A stretch of 64,000 nucleotides of DNA from positions 62,001 through 126,000 of the forward strand of contig JAKSZP010014535.1 in the NCBI GenBank assembly GCA_022478985.1, read 5' to 3'. This document shows, piece after piece, positions 34,139 to 45,130 of this stretch; positions within the stretch are counted from its first letter, which is position 1, and every line of letters begins with the position of its first letter. Position numbers and translations under genes: made by a program. The notes under the pieces were generated by a model. It saw only the letters and a list, made by a program, of their open reading frames with translations, did no database searches and was not told the origin of the DNA. The stretch is from Massospora cicadina. Lineage: Eukaryota; Entomophthoromycota; Entomophthoromycetes; Entomophthorales; Entomophthoraceae.

Positions 34139-35400
34139 TGTCATACAAGGATGAGTTTCTAAAGACTCTTGTTGGAACTGGCAACCTTCTTCAAGAACGC
34201 CCTGAATTCTGCCAATCATTGAAAATTCGCTGCCTTGGAGGAGAAAATTACCAAAATCAAAGAAGAAGACAAAGATGTCTCCAATTTTATTAATGAGTTT
34301 CTTGGGAAAGTAATATCATTAAAGAAAAAAGAGGATCTTGTTCTAGAAGTTCTATTCTCAAAAACTGAATGTTAAGTGGATTGCATCTGGTTGCATTTAT
34401 TCAGTGCAGACATAGAGCATCTAATGAAGCAAGTCAAAGAGGTGAAGACTCATAAGTACAAATGTGAGCCCTATGCGGTGACTGACGCTGAAGAAAGGAC
34501 CTCAAGCGCTCCAGTTGGGAAGGCAGCTATTCCAAGAAATATGCCAACCGCATTCACGGGCATTTTTAAAGATGACTTCCAAAATCACTCATCAACTCGG
34601 TCTAGTAGATAAACCAAGAGTGGTGGCTAGAGAAACTTCAAAGGAATTTAGAACTATGCCAAAATTACCTACATTCCATTGGGATAAAGCCCCTGTGTTC
34701 TTTCAATTGTTTGACATGACAATGTTTGTATGATGATCATCAAACTCTTTGACAGGGATGAACTGTTTGAACACCAAATGTCAGAATTTGGTGTTACCCC
34801 ATCTAGAGGGGGACATATGGTCTTACTCGGAGGCCAAGGCTGCCATAATGAAAGAATTTTGAAGTCCCACATGTATGTTAAAGCGCAAACAGAAATTTAT
34901 GGAAAATAATTTTAAAAGGATGAGTCCTTAAGAGTTTCTCTGATCGATTCTACCAAGGATTGCAAATTTTTATCAGAGAAAAAGTACTGGTTAATTTTGA
35001 TGCATGAATTGCATTGCAAGCGGCCCTTTAGCCCTATCACAATCTACATTAAATGATGTCTTCCATGCTTGCTACCAAACGTGCCACCTCACAAATGATG
35101 GATCATCTGAAGAAATTAGAAACTATATTTGAGGCCCCTAATAGAAGCTTCAAGCCAAGTCCAGTTTATAATAAAAATCACACAAAGGGGACTGAGAGCG
35201 CTAAAGAGTCCAACAATTGAACTGTGCCAGGAAATAAGACCAGGGAGTCCAAGCGGACAGATAAGAAGGACAAGTGCTGTTATTAGTGTGGAAAAAGGGA
35301 CACTTCACTGCTTAATGCAAGAATCCAAAGGAGTAGATTAATGTGGTCCAGGCAAACCAGACCAAACCCGCACTAGAATTGGGAAAAAAGGCCTTCGGCC
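34139..35400 (+). pseudogene. Element C gag
   Basis: Gag is in at least five frame pieces. The capsid block near 34660-34870 (KLPTFHWDKAPVFFQLFDM; CQNLVLPHL; WSYSEAKAAIMKEF) matches the capsid of D near 44370-44570. A degraded zinc knuckle lies at about 35270-35320, with CYxCGK readable and then a frame change. Residues 34376-34612 and 35129-35341 are open pieces. The gag of C is shorter at the N-terminus than that of D, which may be a deletion. Confidence 0.7.
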
Positions 35401-35403
35401 TAG

Positions 35404-36190
35404 ATGGGGGAACAGTCTAAAGCTGCAGTTAAACCCATTCCCCCAAATATCTTGAATGAAGAAATTGATATTAGTGATCTGTTTGTCAATTACGACGCTC
35501 AGGACCAACTTAAACAAGTGGTCAATTTATATATCAATGCAGTAACCAGATATGGAGCAAAGGGGGTTGATTCCAAAATAATCAAGGAAGTTGCTTGACC
35601 ATATGTATGACAACTAGTGGAAAAGATTCAATCCGTGGGGTTTTTGAAAGAATTGACCAAGGTCAGATTGGATGAGGCAAACCTGTCTATCCCCCTTAGC
35701 GCGATTAAGGATACATTTCCTGATCTATTAGCGCAAATTATTAATACCCTCAATTTGGCGAATAACGCCACTATATATTTGAAGAATATGATTTTATAAT
35801 ACTCTGAGTGTACATATTTTGATATACTGGTTAATCAAGTACAGGTGCGGGTGATAATTGACAGTGGGGCGCCCATCAATATTGTCTCAACCAAGCTGGT
35901 GAAGAAGATGATAATCTCATCTGACTTGGAACACAAGAAAGAATATGGGACCTCTGGGCCAAATACAACCATCTCCTGTGGAGCGTATAGCGCTTTACCA
36001 CTTTAATTTGGATCTTTAGTGGTATACTCCCCATCAATAGTTTTGGCCAACAAAAACTTTGATATTCTGACTGGGACTGAGTTTCTAAGAAAGTACAAAG
36101 TTAAATTTAAACTCAAAGATAATACTATTATTAATGGGTCAGAAGTTACTGCTAGTATATCAGAGAGATGGGGAAAATCCACTAACTAGG
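35404..36190 (+). pseudogene. Element C linker and protease, active site intact
   Basis: Two short open pieces (35404-35598, 35617-35799) precede the protease: FVNYDAQDQLKQV and IPLSAIKDTFPDLLAQII, which recur in D near 45230 and 45420. The protease reads RVIIDSGAPINIVSTKLVKK with D-S-G at 35860-35868. A stop (TAA near 36005) and others follow. It is homologous to the protease of E into which C itself inserted. Confidence 0.78.
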
Positions 36191-37274
36191 AGAAATAATT
36201 ACATGAATCTGATCTACAATGATTTCATTGTCCCAATTTGCTTTCAATGGGTTGGGCGAAAATGAAGAGAAATGCCAACGGAAATCCTGGAAAATTGGGG
36301 AATTCTGTTTCAAAACAAGAATTTGAGAACCATACTGCTGGTATTGAAGAGCATAGTCTTCATGGGATTGAAGTTGGAGATACCCAAGCTGTTGTATGGA
36401 GAAGTTGGTATCCCCTGAAAGAAGTCCAGAGTAGAGCCTTGGGTGGCTCCTGGAATAATTATACCAGGATATGGAGAGATTTGAGTTCTTCTGGTGAATT
36501 TGAGCAAAAAACTGATGAAGATCAAGAAGAATCAGATCATCACGTTTGTTCATCTAATCCCAATGGCGGAATTGAAAAATTCCATGATTTTGGGACCCTT
36601 GACAAGATGGGATTAATGGCAGGGGTGACTGAGAGAATCAATATACTAGTTGATTATATTCAACTTGCTGATATGACGGACAGACAGCAGGAGGAGGTGC
36701 TCAAATTATATGAAAAGTCTTGGGAAGTCTTTACCCAGGACAATTATAATTTGGGATGTGTGAGGAATGTCATTCACAAAGTTGACACTGGGGAAAATTT
36801 GCCAATAAGGATGAGGCCAATTCAACAGACAAAGGCTGCTGAGGTGGTAATGGAAGAAGAGATAAGCAAACTAGTGTGCATGGGCTTCTAGTTTTATAAT
36901 TGAGTCCCTGGGTGAGCCCTATCCTGATTGTGAAGAAGAAGGACGGCTCTAATCAGGTGGTGATTGATTATTGGGAGCTGAAAGATTCAAAGAAAGGATT
37001 TGTTTGGCATGAAGAGGCCTGGAGTTTATTTAATGATTTGCGCCAGTATCAAATAGATTTTCTAATATTGAAATATCCAAATCTCAATCAAGAACTTGTA
37101 GTTCAGAACAATGCTTTGTTAACGGCAATTGGCGCCATCCTGAGTCAAGTAGGTGAGCTTGGGGATGAACATATGGTAGTTTATGCGAGCCAGATGCTAT
37201 CAGGAGCAGAACGGAATTACACCGTTACTGAGTGTGAATGCCTTGCAGAATTTACGCCTATAAACAGTTTTTAA
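36191..37274 (+). pseudogene. Element C reverse transcriptase with the palm deleted, joined to RNase H
   Basis: The RT N-terminal linker is open at 36238-36891 (DNYNLGCVRNVIHKVDTG; IRMRPIQQTKAAEVVMEEEI). After a stop, 36900-37274 reads SPILIVKKKDGSNQVVIDYW and then jumps straight to KKGFVWHEEAWSLFNDL and the RNase H domain (NALLTAIGAILSQVGELG; SGAERNYTVTECE). In D, B and A the RT palm with YLDD lies between these two blocks. The junction is at about 36985, at a CTGAAAG string shared by both sides of the expected gap. The first RNase H Asp is Asn (QNNALL). Confidence 0.85.
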
Positions 37275-38476
37275 GTTTATATTCATGGAATGCACTTTAT
37301 TGTGAAACGGACAACTCCTCGCTGCATTGGCTGCATAATCTAAGAGAACTTGAAGGACAACTGGACTGAAGGGCATTGAAGCTACAGGATTACAACTATG
37401 AGATAGTTCACCGAGCAGGAGCTTTTCAACAGAATGCAGATGGCTTAGAAAAGGTTACCAATGGCACAAGTGGTATCCTAACAAGCAGATGAGCTGTTAC
37501 AGAGAATGGTTGAAGGAGAAATTGGTAATGAGCCCCAAGAAGCTAAGGTGTGCTTCAGAAAATGATGGAAAACACTGAGATCAAGTATGTACAAGTTTTT
37601 AAGATAATTGATGGAGAATGATTATTATTCCCAAGACTGTCGGAATAAGCAGCAATCGTTCAAGATGCACATAAGGTTGTTGGGCATGGAGGCCTGAGGA
37701 AGATGACTGACCACATTTGCCAGTACTATTACTGGGAGTCTATCAACTATAATTTGGCCTATTATCTTGCTTGCTGTGTGGAGTGCCAGTTGCATAAGCC
37801 TCACAAGAAAAAGACCAAATATTGAGTGGTATGCCCTGGATTTGCCTGACATATGGTGTTCATCGACATGATGAGACCATTTACCATGTGTACAGGGGGG
37901 TCAAATACATCATAGTTGCAATTACTATATGCCTAGATGGGTCAAGACAAAGGCCCTGGAAAAAGTGGACACTACATGCACTGCAAGGTTTATCCTGGAT
38001 CAAGTCATACACCACCATGGATGCCCACAAGTCTTGTTAAGTGACAATGGAACGTATTTTGCATTCCACATGATCCAAAGGATAAATGATATAATGGGGA
38101 TCCAAGGAGTCCTTTCATTACCTTACCAGGCAGAGACAAATGGACTGGTAGAATGAGTCAATGGAACGCTGGCCATGACGCTGAGGAAGCTGGTCATAGG
38201 GAGAATTCTGCATGGGGAACATATCTCAGTTTGGTGACGTTCGCATATAACATAAGTCACCATATGGAAATGGGAAAAACGCCGTTTGAATTATTGTACA
38301 GAAGGAAGGCCTCATTACCAACAATTCTATATTTAGTGTTTGAACCAACATCAGGGATGAGTGCCAAGCAGTACCTGCTCCAACTTTCGAACATCCTGAT
38401 TAAGATGCAATTGCAAGCATTTGATACAACCTTGAAGAGGAGAATCAAAGCAAAAATGATGGACAATAAAAACTGA
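37275..38476 (+). pseudogene. Element C integrase
   Basis: The zinc-binding domain reads AHKVVGHGGLRKMTDHICQYYYW ... CCVECQLHKPH (37660-37800). The core has FIDMMRPF (Asp 37865-37867), HGCPQVLLSDNGTYFAFH (about 38010-38065) and TNGLVE followed by TGA (Glu 38151-38153, stop 38154-38156). The last open piece 38153-38476 reads WGTYLSLVTFAYNISHH, MGKTPFELLYRRKASLP. All three catalytic acids are present, but frameshifts and stops separate them. The GPF-type end is degraded near 38550-38680. Confidence 0.82.
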
Positions 38477-38679
38477 ATGTCATTATCAGAATACATGTAG
38501 GCAACAAAGTTGCCTATTGTGACAAACATGTTCTTTAAAGAAGACCCAAGTTGATGCATTGTGGTTGTGTCCATTTGAGATTATTGCTAAGTTGGTGATA
38601 GACGCCTATTCCACCAAAAACCTCTTATATGGAAGGATTGTGAATTGAGTCCATGCTAAATACTTAAAAGTCGTGGATC

Positions 38680-40741
38680 AACGAAAAAAATAATAATAAG
38701 AGTGTTACCAATAGACCGCAGAACCATTGAGATGGTTATTTCTTGATAATTTTTGTAAAGTCCTAAAAAGGGACTTCTGAACCAAAATAAATTGTTAAGT
38801 TTTAAAAAATAAGACTTTGAACCATAGAAAACTGGTAGGTCAGAGTATACCTAGGAACCAGTTATGGGGAATAAATAAAAAGATGGACCGCTGAACTTAG
38901 TGAAGGCATGTCTCATTTAAATAAAGAGGATGAAAATAAAGGATTGATAAAAATATAATGAAAAACATTAAAAACGCACAGAAAAAGTATACTTTTTATA
39001 ATTTTTCTAAATTCTTGACTTGGGGATTATTCTGCCTATGACACCTCTTGGGAGGAAGGATGTATAACAGTAAGGGTAATAAACTGTTAAAATCTATGTG
39101 AGATTGGACGCTAGCATGGGTTAGACCTAATCAAAGCCAAGTTCATTAAGCAGAGGTTGATTCCTACAAGAACGTGATGACGGGAAGAGATGGAGATATT
39201 GATATTGCCAAAAATGATACCCCAGATTGGGGAGGGAAGCAACAGAACAAGAAGAGACAGTCAGCGAATAATCCTAAATAATCCCAATATGGCACCGGAG
39301 ATAGAAGATTGTTCTTTAGCGCTTGCTGATGGGCTTTGTCAAGAACATTAAACATGTGAGCCAGCATCAAGCAAGGAAAACTAGGCGGGGGTTGCAAAAT
39401 CATGCCCCAATTTAAGCCATAAGGGGGAGCACTAATGGGACTCTCCAGAAATGAGATAGTCATTCAAGGAGTAGAAGGCATCCTAAAGGTGATGACTATG
39501 AGCTTCTTGGATGTGAAAGCAGAATGAGCGATGGAATCCAGGGGAGGCTGGAAGCTTTGTGGCCCAACTTTGAAGAACTTGGTCAGAAAAATGAAGGGCA
39601 TAGGCTGCAACGTCTTGATCTAGGATGTTTGTAAGATCAGAGGGGTTCAGAGCTATGGACAGAGCCTTGGTCACTTAAGTCCTCAATTATGCATAGGGGT
39701 GATCTAAATGTTTGCAAGTTCTGATGTCTAGTTAAGTTGAAAGAACAGCTGGTTTTTAAAATTGGCCAAGTCAGAAAAGGAACTCTAGAAGCAAGTCAGA
39801 TCTAGCGAGGAATTATTGATCAATATCAGATGGTATTGCTTCTGGAGGTTTGACAATGTTAGTAGGAGTATCTGTAAAAAGATCCAAATACAAAAGAGTA
39901 TTAAAATCTAATTATAGAATTGACGACAGAGGGAGAACTGCCGTGAGATGTGAAAGAAAGTCGCTACTCTGGTTTTTTCAAGTTAGATACCATTTCAAAT
40001 AGTTTTCACAGAAGTATTACCTCTGGGTGATAGGCTGGGAGTATGCATCCTAGGGGACCCTAGAAGATATTTCTTTGCGCAGATCAACTCATCAGTTGGA
40101 AGAGCTGAGCATCTTTATCAGAAAGACTGTTTAACAGTTTCTGGTACTGAGATTACAAATTAGTCATATGAGCTGGATGAGAGGGGAGGATGTCAGACTT
40201 TTTATAATAGTCAACATTATTCACATTGGTATCAATTAAGCTCTAATTTCAGAGAAAGTAATCTTAAAATTAATGAGATAAGCTCTTCAGAAAAAAACTA
40301 AGAATAATATAAGAAAAGTTATTATGAGAAAATAACAAGATTAGGTATAATTGGGCAGTCTTAATTGTGCTTCAAAATAAACATTAATTGAAGTGACATC
40401 CTGTTAAGGATGAGGAGGGAGATCAGGAAATCAAGGACTCCAGACCAAGACAATTAATAGGACAATGAGTCATATACCCTGACTGGGAGGAAACCAGCTT
40501 TCTGGGACTAGTATCATCATGAGTAACCCAATCAGCCAGGCACAAAAGTGGATCATGAGGACTGCACTCTGAGGAGGTGGTATTGAGGTGAAAAAAGAGA
40601 ACTGCATGCTGAAGGTTGACAGAGATCGTTGAGTGAAGATTAGCTGTGCTCTTCTAGAAATTAAGAAATATTTGACCTGGTCCAAGGAAGTATTCTCCTG
40701 TCCTAATCCTATTCTCGCTGGAAATCTAGGCAAGAGGGGGA
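38680..40741. other. Element C long 3' untranslated region
   Basis: About 2 kb between the integrase end and the 3' LTR has no plus-strand gene. Minus-strand frames occur at 39164-39463 (99 codons), 39483-39674 (63) and 40470-40733 (87). The first two adjoin and could be one frame with a shift. None has a known motif; the third has a hydrophobic stretch (MIHFCAWLIGLLMMILV). The region ends in the polypurine tract 40732-40741. Element D has a corresponding but shorter 3' region with a similar TGACGCCTCTGGGGGAGG string. Confidence 0.5.
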
Positions 40742-40987
40742 TGTGGTTGGCTTTTTGCCATCTTTCCAGTATCCTATATTACTTGCGGATCACAAGGGGA
40801 TAATCCCAACGGCAAGTGAATTGGATATCAGTTGACCCTAATTTTAGGTTAATAATGTTTGGGGAATTTGAGTAATTCGCCAGGTTCTTATCCATAAGAG
40901 ATCAATCTGGGTGATTGCATAAGATCTTGTCAGGCAGAGTTGCTGACGAAATTGTAGCACCTTATAGTTTATAATTGATTATATATC
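40742..40987 (+). repeat. Element C 3' LTR, first part
   Basis: Starts TGTGGTTGGC after the polypurine tract and aligns with 18664-18912. It ends with TAATTGATTATATATC (40972-40987), the left TSD of the LINE fragment. Confidence 0.87.
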
Positions 40988-41425
40988 TGCTGTTATGAAT
41001 GTTGCAATGATTGCTTCATTCAACCCCTCAGCCAAAATCACCCGCCACAGTATTTCCCTTTTCACCCAAATTCCTGAAGCCCACAAAGAAGCTGAAGTTC
41101 TCCTCGCAGCTTTTGTTGAAACACTTTCCCGTCATTATCTTGATGCAGAAGAGGAAAACTCCTACTATGCTGACTCCAACCCCCACTATGCAGATGCCCC
41201 AACGCCCATACTCTATGCTCTGATCCAGTACTGTAACCAACATCCCTTGATCGAGGTGGGTCTTTCTGAAAACCAACCCCCCGACCCCTCCTCACCCTCT
41301 GCCATGGTAGGTTAGCAGTTTCTGCTTCCCACCTGGTTAGTAGTTTTGTTTTGTCATTTTGAGTGTTGTGTTTGGTACTGTCCGTCCCCTTGTGATTGTA
41401 CCTCAAATAAATCAAAATCGAAAAG
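40988..41425 (+). mobile_element. 5'-truncated ORF1-only LINE (Z type), 438 bp
   Basis: It is flanked by TAATTGATTATATATC (40972-40987) and TAATTGATTAAATATC (41426-41441), 15 of 16 bases identical. Its end, with CTGTCCGTCCCCTTGTGATT and an AATAAATCAAAATCG tail, resembles the end of element Z (59265-59304). The coding part matches the end of the Z ORF. Retrotransposition by a LINE machinery is inferred from the TSD, 5' truncation and A-rich tail. Confidence 0.82.
40995..41315 (+). CDS. C-terminal remnant of Z-type ORF1 (106 codons)
   Basis: The open frame contains FTQIPEAHKEAEVLLAAF, which lines up with FVKLPDARIKAEGALSSYF near 58907-58965 in Z, and an ending NQPPDPSS that lines up with KPPDPP near 59100. 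It is followed at once by the 3' UTR, with no RT frame between, as in Z. The ATG at 40995 is probably internal to the ancestral protein. An acidic repeat-like patch (YYADSNPHYADA) lies in the middle. Function is unknown. Confidence 0.6.
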   Translation: MNVAMIASFNPSAKITRHSISLFTQIPEAHKEAEVLLAAFVETLSRHYLDAEEENSYYADSNPHYADAPTPILYALIQYCNQHPLIEVGLSENQPPDPSSPSAMVG

Positions 41426-41441
41426 TAATTGATTAAATATC

Positions 41442-42039
41442 AGGTGTATTGATTGAGAATGATCAGGTTTCATCATTAACCATTTGGGAATTTAATTAGC
41501 AAGTTACAAGGCGAGTGATGGTGCCTGCAACTAGCAAATCAATCAGTTGGTTTGCAACCTGCCATAATGGGTAAAGAGTCCCACTACCTAAATAGGTCAC
41601 TCGCCAAATATAGATGGGTTCACTGGGATCGAGTGGAAAACGTCAGGGACACTTTTTCTGACTCTGTTCATTTTAGGACTCAAGTATGTCCAATAAAGGA
41701 ATCCTGACCAGATGGAGAAGACCATCGTTGGTGAGATGTCAAAGTGAAGTAAAATGGCAACGGCTGCTGAGACATGGCTGAGGCACCAACTGAGGGTTGG
41801 GCGCCAAATTCTCTCTATAAAATCCCTAATAATTCACATTAATAAAAAACACATTGAGATTAAAAATGAGATTAACATTGCCATTAACATTAAGTCCAAA
41901 CCTTGAGTTAGAGATCAATAATTGTTTTATGTTCTATTCTCTTTAGGAAATTATTACTGTGTGCAATTTTTGGGGACTCTTTTGTCATATAAAGAGTAAG
42001 AAATGAGGATCCTTAGAATAAAAGATGAACTTAGAAGGG
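41442..42039 (+). repeat. Element C 3' LTR, middle part
   Basis: Aligns with the end of 18664-19025 and then 33276-33757. It contains the unoccupied target site of element A near 41561 (CCTGCCATAATGG). It ends with AAGGG (42035-42039), the left TSD of element D. Confidence 0.88.
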
Positions 42040-42893
42040 TGTGGGAGCTTTCATATGACCAATTTATCCAGCTTAAGATTATTTAAGCTTCAATTAATTT
42101 AAAATGATTGGTTCATTTTATTTAGTTTAGCTTATTGATTAAGCTTTGAGATGTTGATTGATTATTTCATCTCTTTGGCGATAATCACCGATTTAATGGT
42201 TAATTGTAATTCACAGAGGATCGAATCTGATGAGAATTATAATTCCTATTTCACTAGGGATTGTTGCTGACAATGTGGATATGGGTAAATTGGCTCAAAA
42301 TGAGCAATTACTCATGGAAAATCATCAAATTTGGTAGCTGACATGTGGGCTGATACAAATGGCGATTTAAATATGCTACTCCTCATGAATATCAGCTGAA
42401 ATTATTCCCAAAGATTGAACCAATATCTCTTTTCTGTCAGCTAGGCATGCCGAGACCATCACAGATATCCCTTTTCTGTTGGCTAGATGTGCTGAGACCA
42501 TCATAGATATCCCTTTTCATTGGCTAGGCGTGCCAAAAATATCGTGGTTACCACAAATACCCCTAACACATGTCCTTCACCATTTTACCCTATAAATATT
42601 ATCTCACTTAATTAATAATAAACACCTTAGTACTGTGAATACTTTATTGTTTTCAATTGGTGACTGTTTACTTCAAAGTGAAGTTGTAAAAAAGTACTTC
42701 CTGTCTAATTGTCAACGCCAGAGTGAGGCCAAAGTCACTTGAACCTTTATATTGCCAAAGCAGGGCCAAAGCTACCCATTTATCCAAACTTGACTAGGCT
42801 AATTGTCTTCATACAATTAGCAAATTCATATTTATTCCCAGAGTCAGTAGTTAAGCGAACCTGTGCACCTGTGAAAACCCTGCAGTTTTTACA
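42040..42893 (+). repeat. Element D 5' LTR (854 bp)
   Basis: Starts TGTGGGAGC and ends GCAGTTTTTACA. It contains a 42-bp tandem array (42430, 42472, 42514; TTTTCTGTCAGCTAGGC-type units, the third partial) that has one unit fewer in the 3' LTR. Confidence 0.9.
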
Positions 42894-42895
42894 TA

Positions 42896-42913
42896 TGGTC
42901 CTCATTACAGGGG
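42896..42913 (+). promoter_or_regulatory. Element D primer-binding site
   Basis: TGGTCCTCATTACAGGGG, two changes from the 18-base site shared by B and C. Confidence 0.7.
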
Positions 42914-42961
42914 CTGAGTCAAGTCTACAAGAAAATAATAACGCTGAATTATCTAACTAAT

Positions 42962-45130
42962 ATGGAACATCAAAGAAACAAAGAAACAGGATCATCAGCA
43001 GACTACAGGGGAAATATCCAATTAAAGGCTGGAATGCTGGTGGATCCCCAATACATCTATCTATCAATGATTGGAGTAAATGAGAACGCTGTAACTATTT
43101 ACAAACCACCTTCAGAGAAAATTCAAGAAAATATACCCAGGTTCAGTGATATCCTAATGAAAGGATTTAAATTTTGCCAACTAATACTTTGGACTGAAGC
43201 TGTGGATTATTCCACCACACTACCAATCAGGAAGTGCAAAGATGACACTTCAAAAACTTCCTTAATATGAACACTTCAACGTTAATAGGATACTTGTGGA
43301 GCATTGGTAATATCGGTGATTATATTATCAAAATATGTACAGCCAACTACCCAAAACATGAGAGCCATCCAAGTACAGCAGCATGCAGTGATCTCCAATC
43401 TTGTTAAGTATAATCAAAACAACAGCATACAACAGCAGGCGCTAATGCAACAATTAGATGTCAGTTTTCAGCAGATTAGCGCTGGTTTAGATTCCACATC
43501 ACAGTGTGTTCAGCAATCTAACACCCATATTAAGAATCTTGTGGCCGAGCAGAATACTAAACTTTAGGGGGATAATTGAAGAGATTATCAACCAAATCAG
43601 GTTTAATTATTGATGGAAACATGATGTGGATAAGCACTGCTGATTAGCTGAATTAAATATCGCTAATTTGATTTGAGCTTAGGAGGCAGATGTGCCAATG
43701 GCTGCAGACAGCACCAAAACTCACATGGCCATGCTCAATTTAGTCAAAGGAAGACAAGAAATTAAGAATACTGTTGACAATATGGAAAGAAAATTTGAAT
43801 GACTCAACAAAGAGATGAAAGCCAAAATTGATAAGCTTTGCACAGAAATAGAAATTGTCAACAAGAATGCATTAAAATTGGCAACTAAATCCAAATAGAT
43901 TCCTTAAAGCTTAAAGTCATCAAATTAGATGATGAAATGTTCAAATATGAAAAAGAGAATCTAGAATTATATGAGCATTTATTCCATGTCCAAACCCGAG
44001 AGGGCAAGCTGCAGAAAGAAGTCAAAACCCTGAAAGCGACTTTACAAGAGAAAATTGATAAAAATTGTCAACTTTGGGAAAATGACCAAAAATGCTTGGC
44101 TTAGGAAGATAAAATCCTTAGACAATTGGATGACCTCGAAGACTCTAAGTGTACTTGTTCACAGGATGAGTACCATGAGGCTAATTTATTTGAGGAGGAA
44201 TTGGCATCCATTGAAGCAGAGAGTATCTCTGACAGTACCATCCAATCTGTTTAGGAATGCCCCCAACCATTGCAGCACTTCCTGAAGTAACACCTGAAGC
44301 AACTCCAGCGTCTGCTCAAATCCCAATTAGAAGTGCTGGCCCAATTATTGTTGAAGATTTCAAGAGTACTCTGAAGTTGCCCACTTTCCATCAAGATAAT
44401 GTGCCTGCCTTCTTCTGGTTATTTGAAATGATGATGTATGGTTATAGTGACTGACAAAAAGCTGTCACCATCATGAATTGTCTTGATACTTCATGCCAAA
44501 ACCTAGTTTTGCCTTACCTTTGTGGGGAGAACTGGAGTTACAAGGAGGCGAAGGAGGCGATTCTGACCATGTTTTAGTAGTCCAGATAAGATGGCAGCTC
44601 GGAAACAAGAATTCATGGACATTCAATTTAAGAAGGACGAAACAGTGGGTGCATTCATCAATCGTTTCTATGAGGAAGCTCAGATCCTCAATGGGCCAAC
44701 ATGATGACCAATTTTGATGGGAGAATTGCGATGCAGAACGCGTTGTGCCCTCATTGAGAATTGCACTAAATGATGTCATCCACTTTGACCAGTAAATACA
44801 CCATTGCTCAAATGGTAGAACACCTAAAGACTCTATCAGTAACGTTTGACGCACCAAATTGGACATAAAAGCTGAATAACCAGTCAAACAATAATAAGGG
44901 CCAGGACGATTCCCTGACAAATCCAGAGATTTCAACAATCGTGGGAATCAAGATAAACAGTATGAAGGATCTAGACCATTCAAGCCTTGGTTAACTTGCA
45001 ATAAGTGTGGACAGCCTGGTCATATCGCCAATAACTGTGGCCAACGCAAACCAAAGGATCAGGTTAACTTAGTCCAGCATAAGGATAAACATGAAACTTC
45101 CAACAGGCAGGGAAAAGACCATGTGGTCTA
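42962..45130 (+). pseudogene. Element D gag with intact zinc knuckle
   Basis: The frame opens at ATG 42962 (MEHQRNKETGSSADYRG), 102 codons, then shifts. 43304-43567 is Gln/Asn-rich (VQQHAVISNLVKYNQNN; MQQLDVSFQQI), likely helical or coiled coil, and 43680-44230 is Lys/Glu-rich with the same tendency. The capsid block is 44257-44570 (LKLPTFHQDNVPAFFWLFEM; CQNLVLPYL; SYKEAKEAILTMF). The knuckle CNKCGQPGHIANNC is at 44997-45038. Stops include TGA near 44452 and TAG pairs near 44576. Gag would form the particle. Confidence 0.8.

Noticed and set aside
36182..36553. Minus-strand frame of 123 codons in element C.
   Set aside because: The plus strand encodes the RT linker (DNYNLGCVRNVIHKVDTG) over the same bases; this is its shadow.
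42430..42540. The 42-bp repeats as a CRISPR-like array.
   Set aside because: Units are directly tandem without spacers, lie inside an LTR, and the genome is eukaryotic.
44471..44938. Minus-strand frame of 155 codons in element D.
   Set aside because: Opposite the capsid region of gag, which is homologous to that of element C; no motif in the minus frame.
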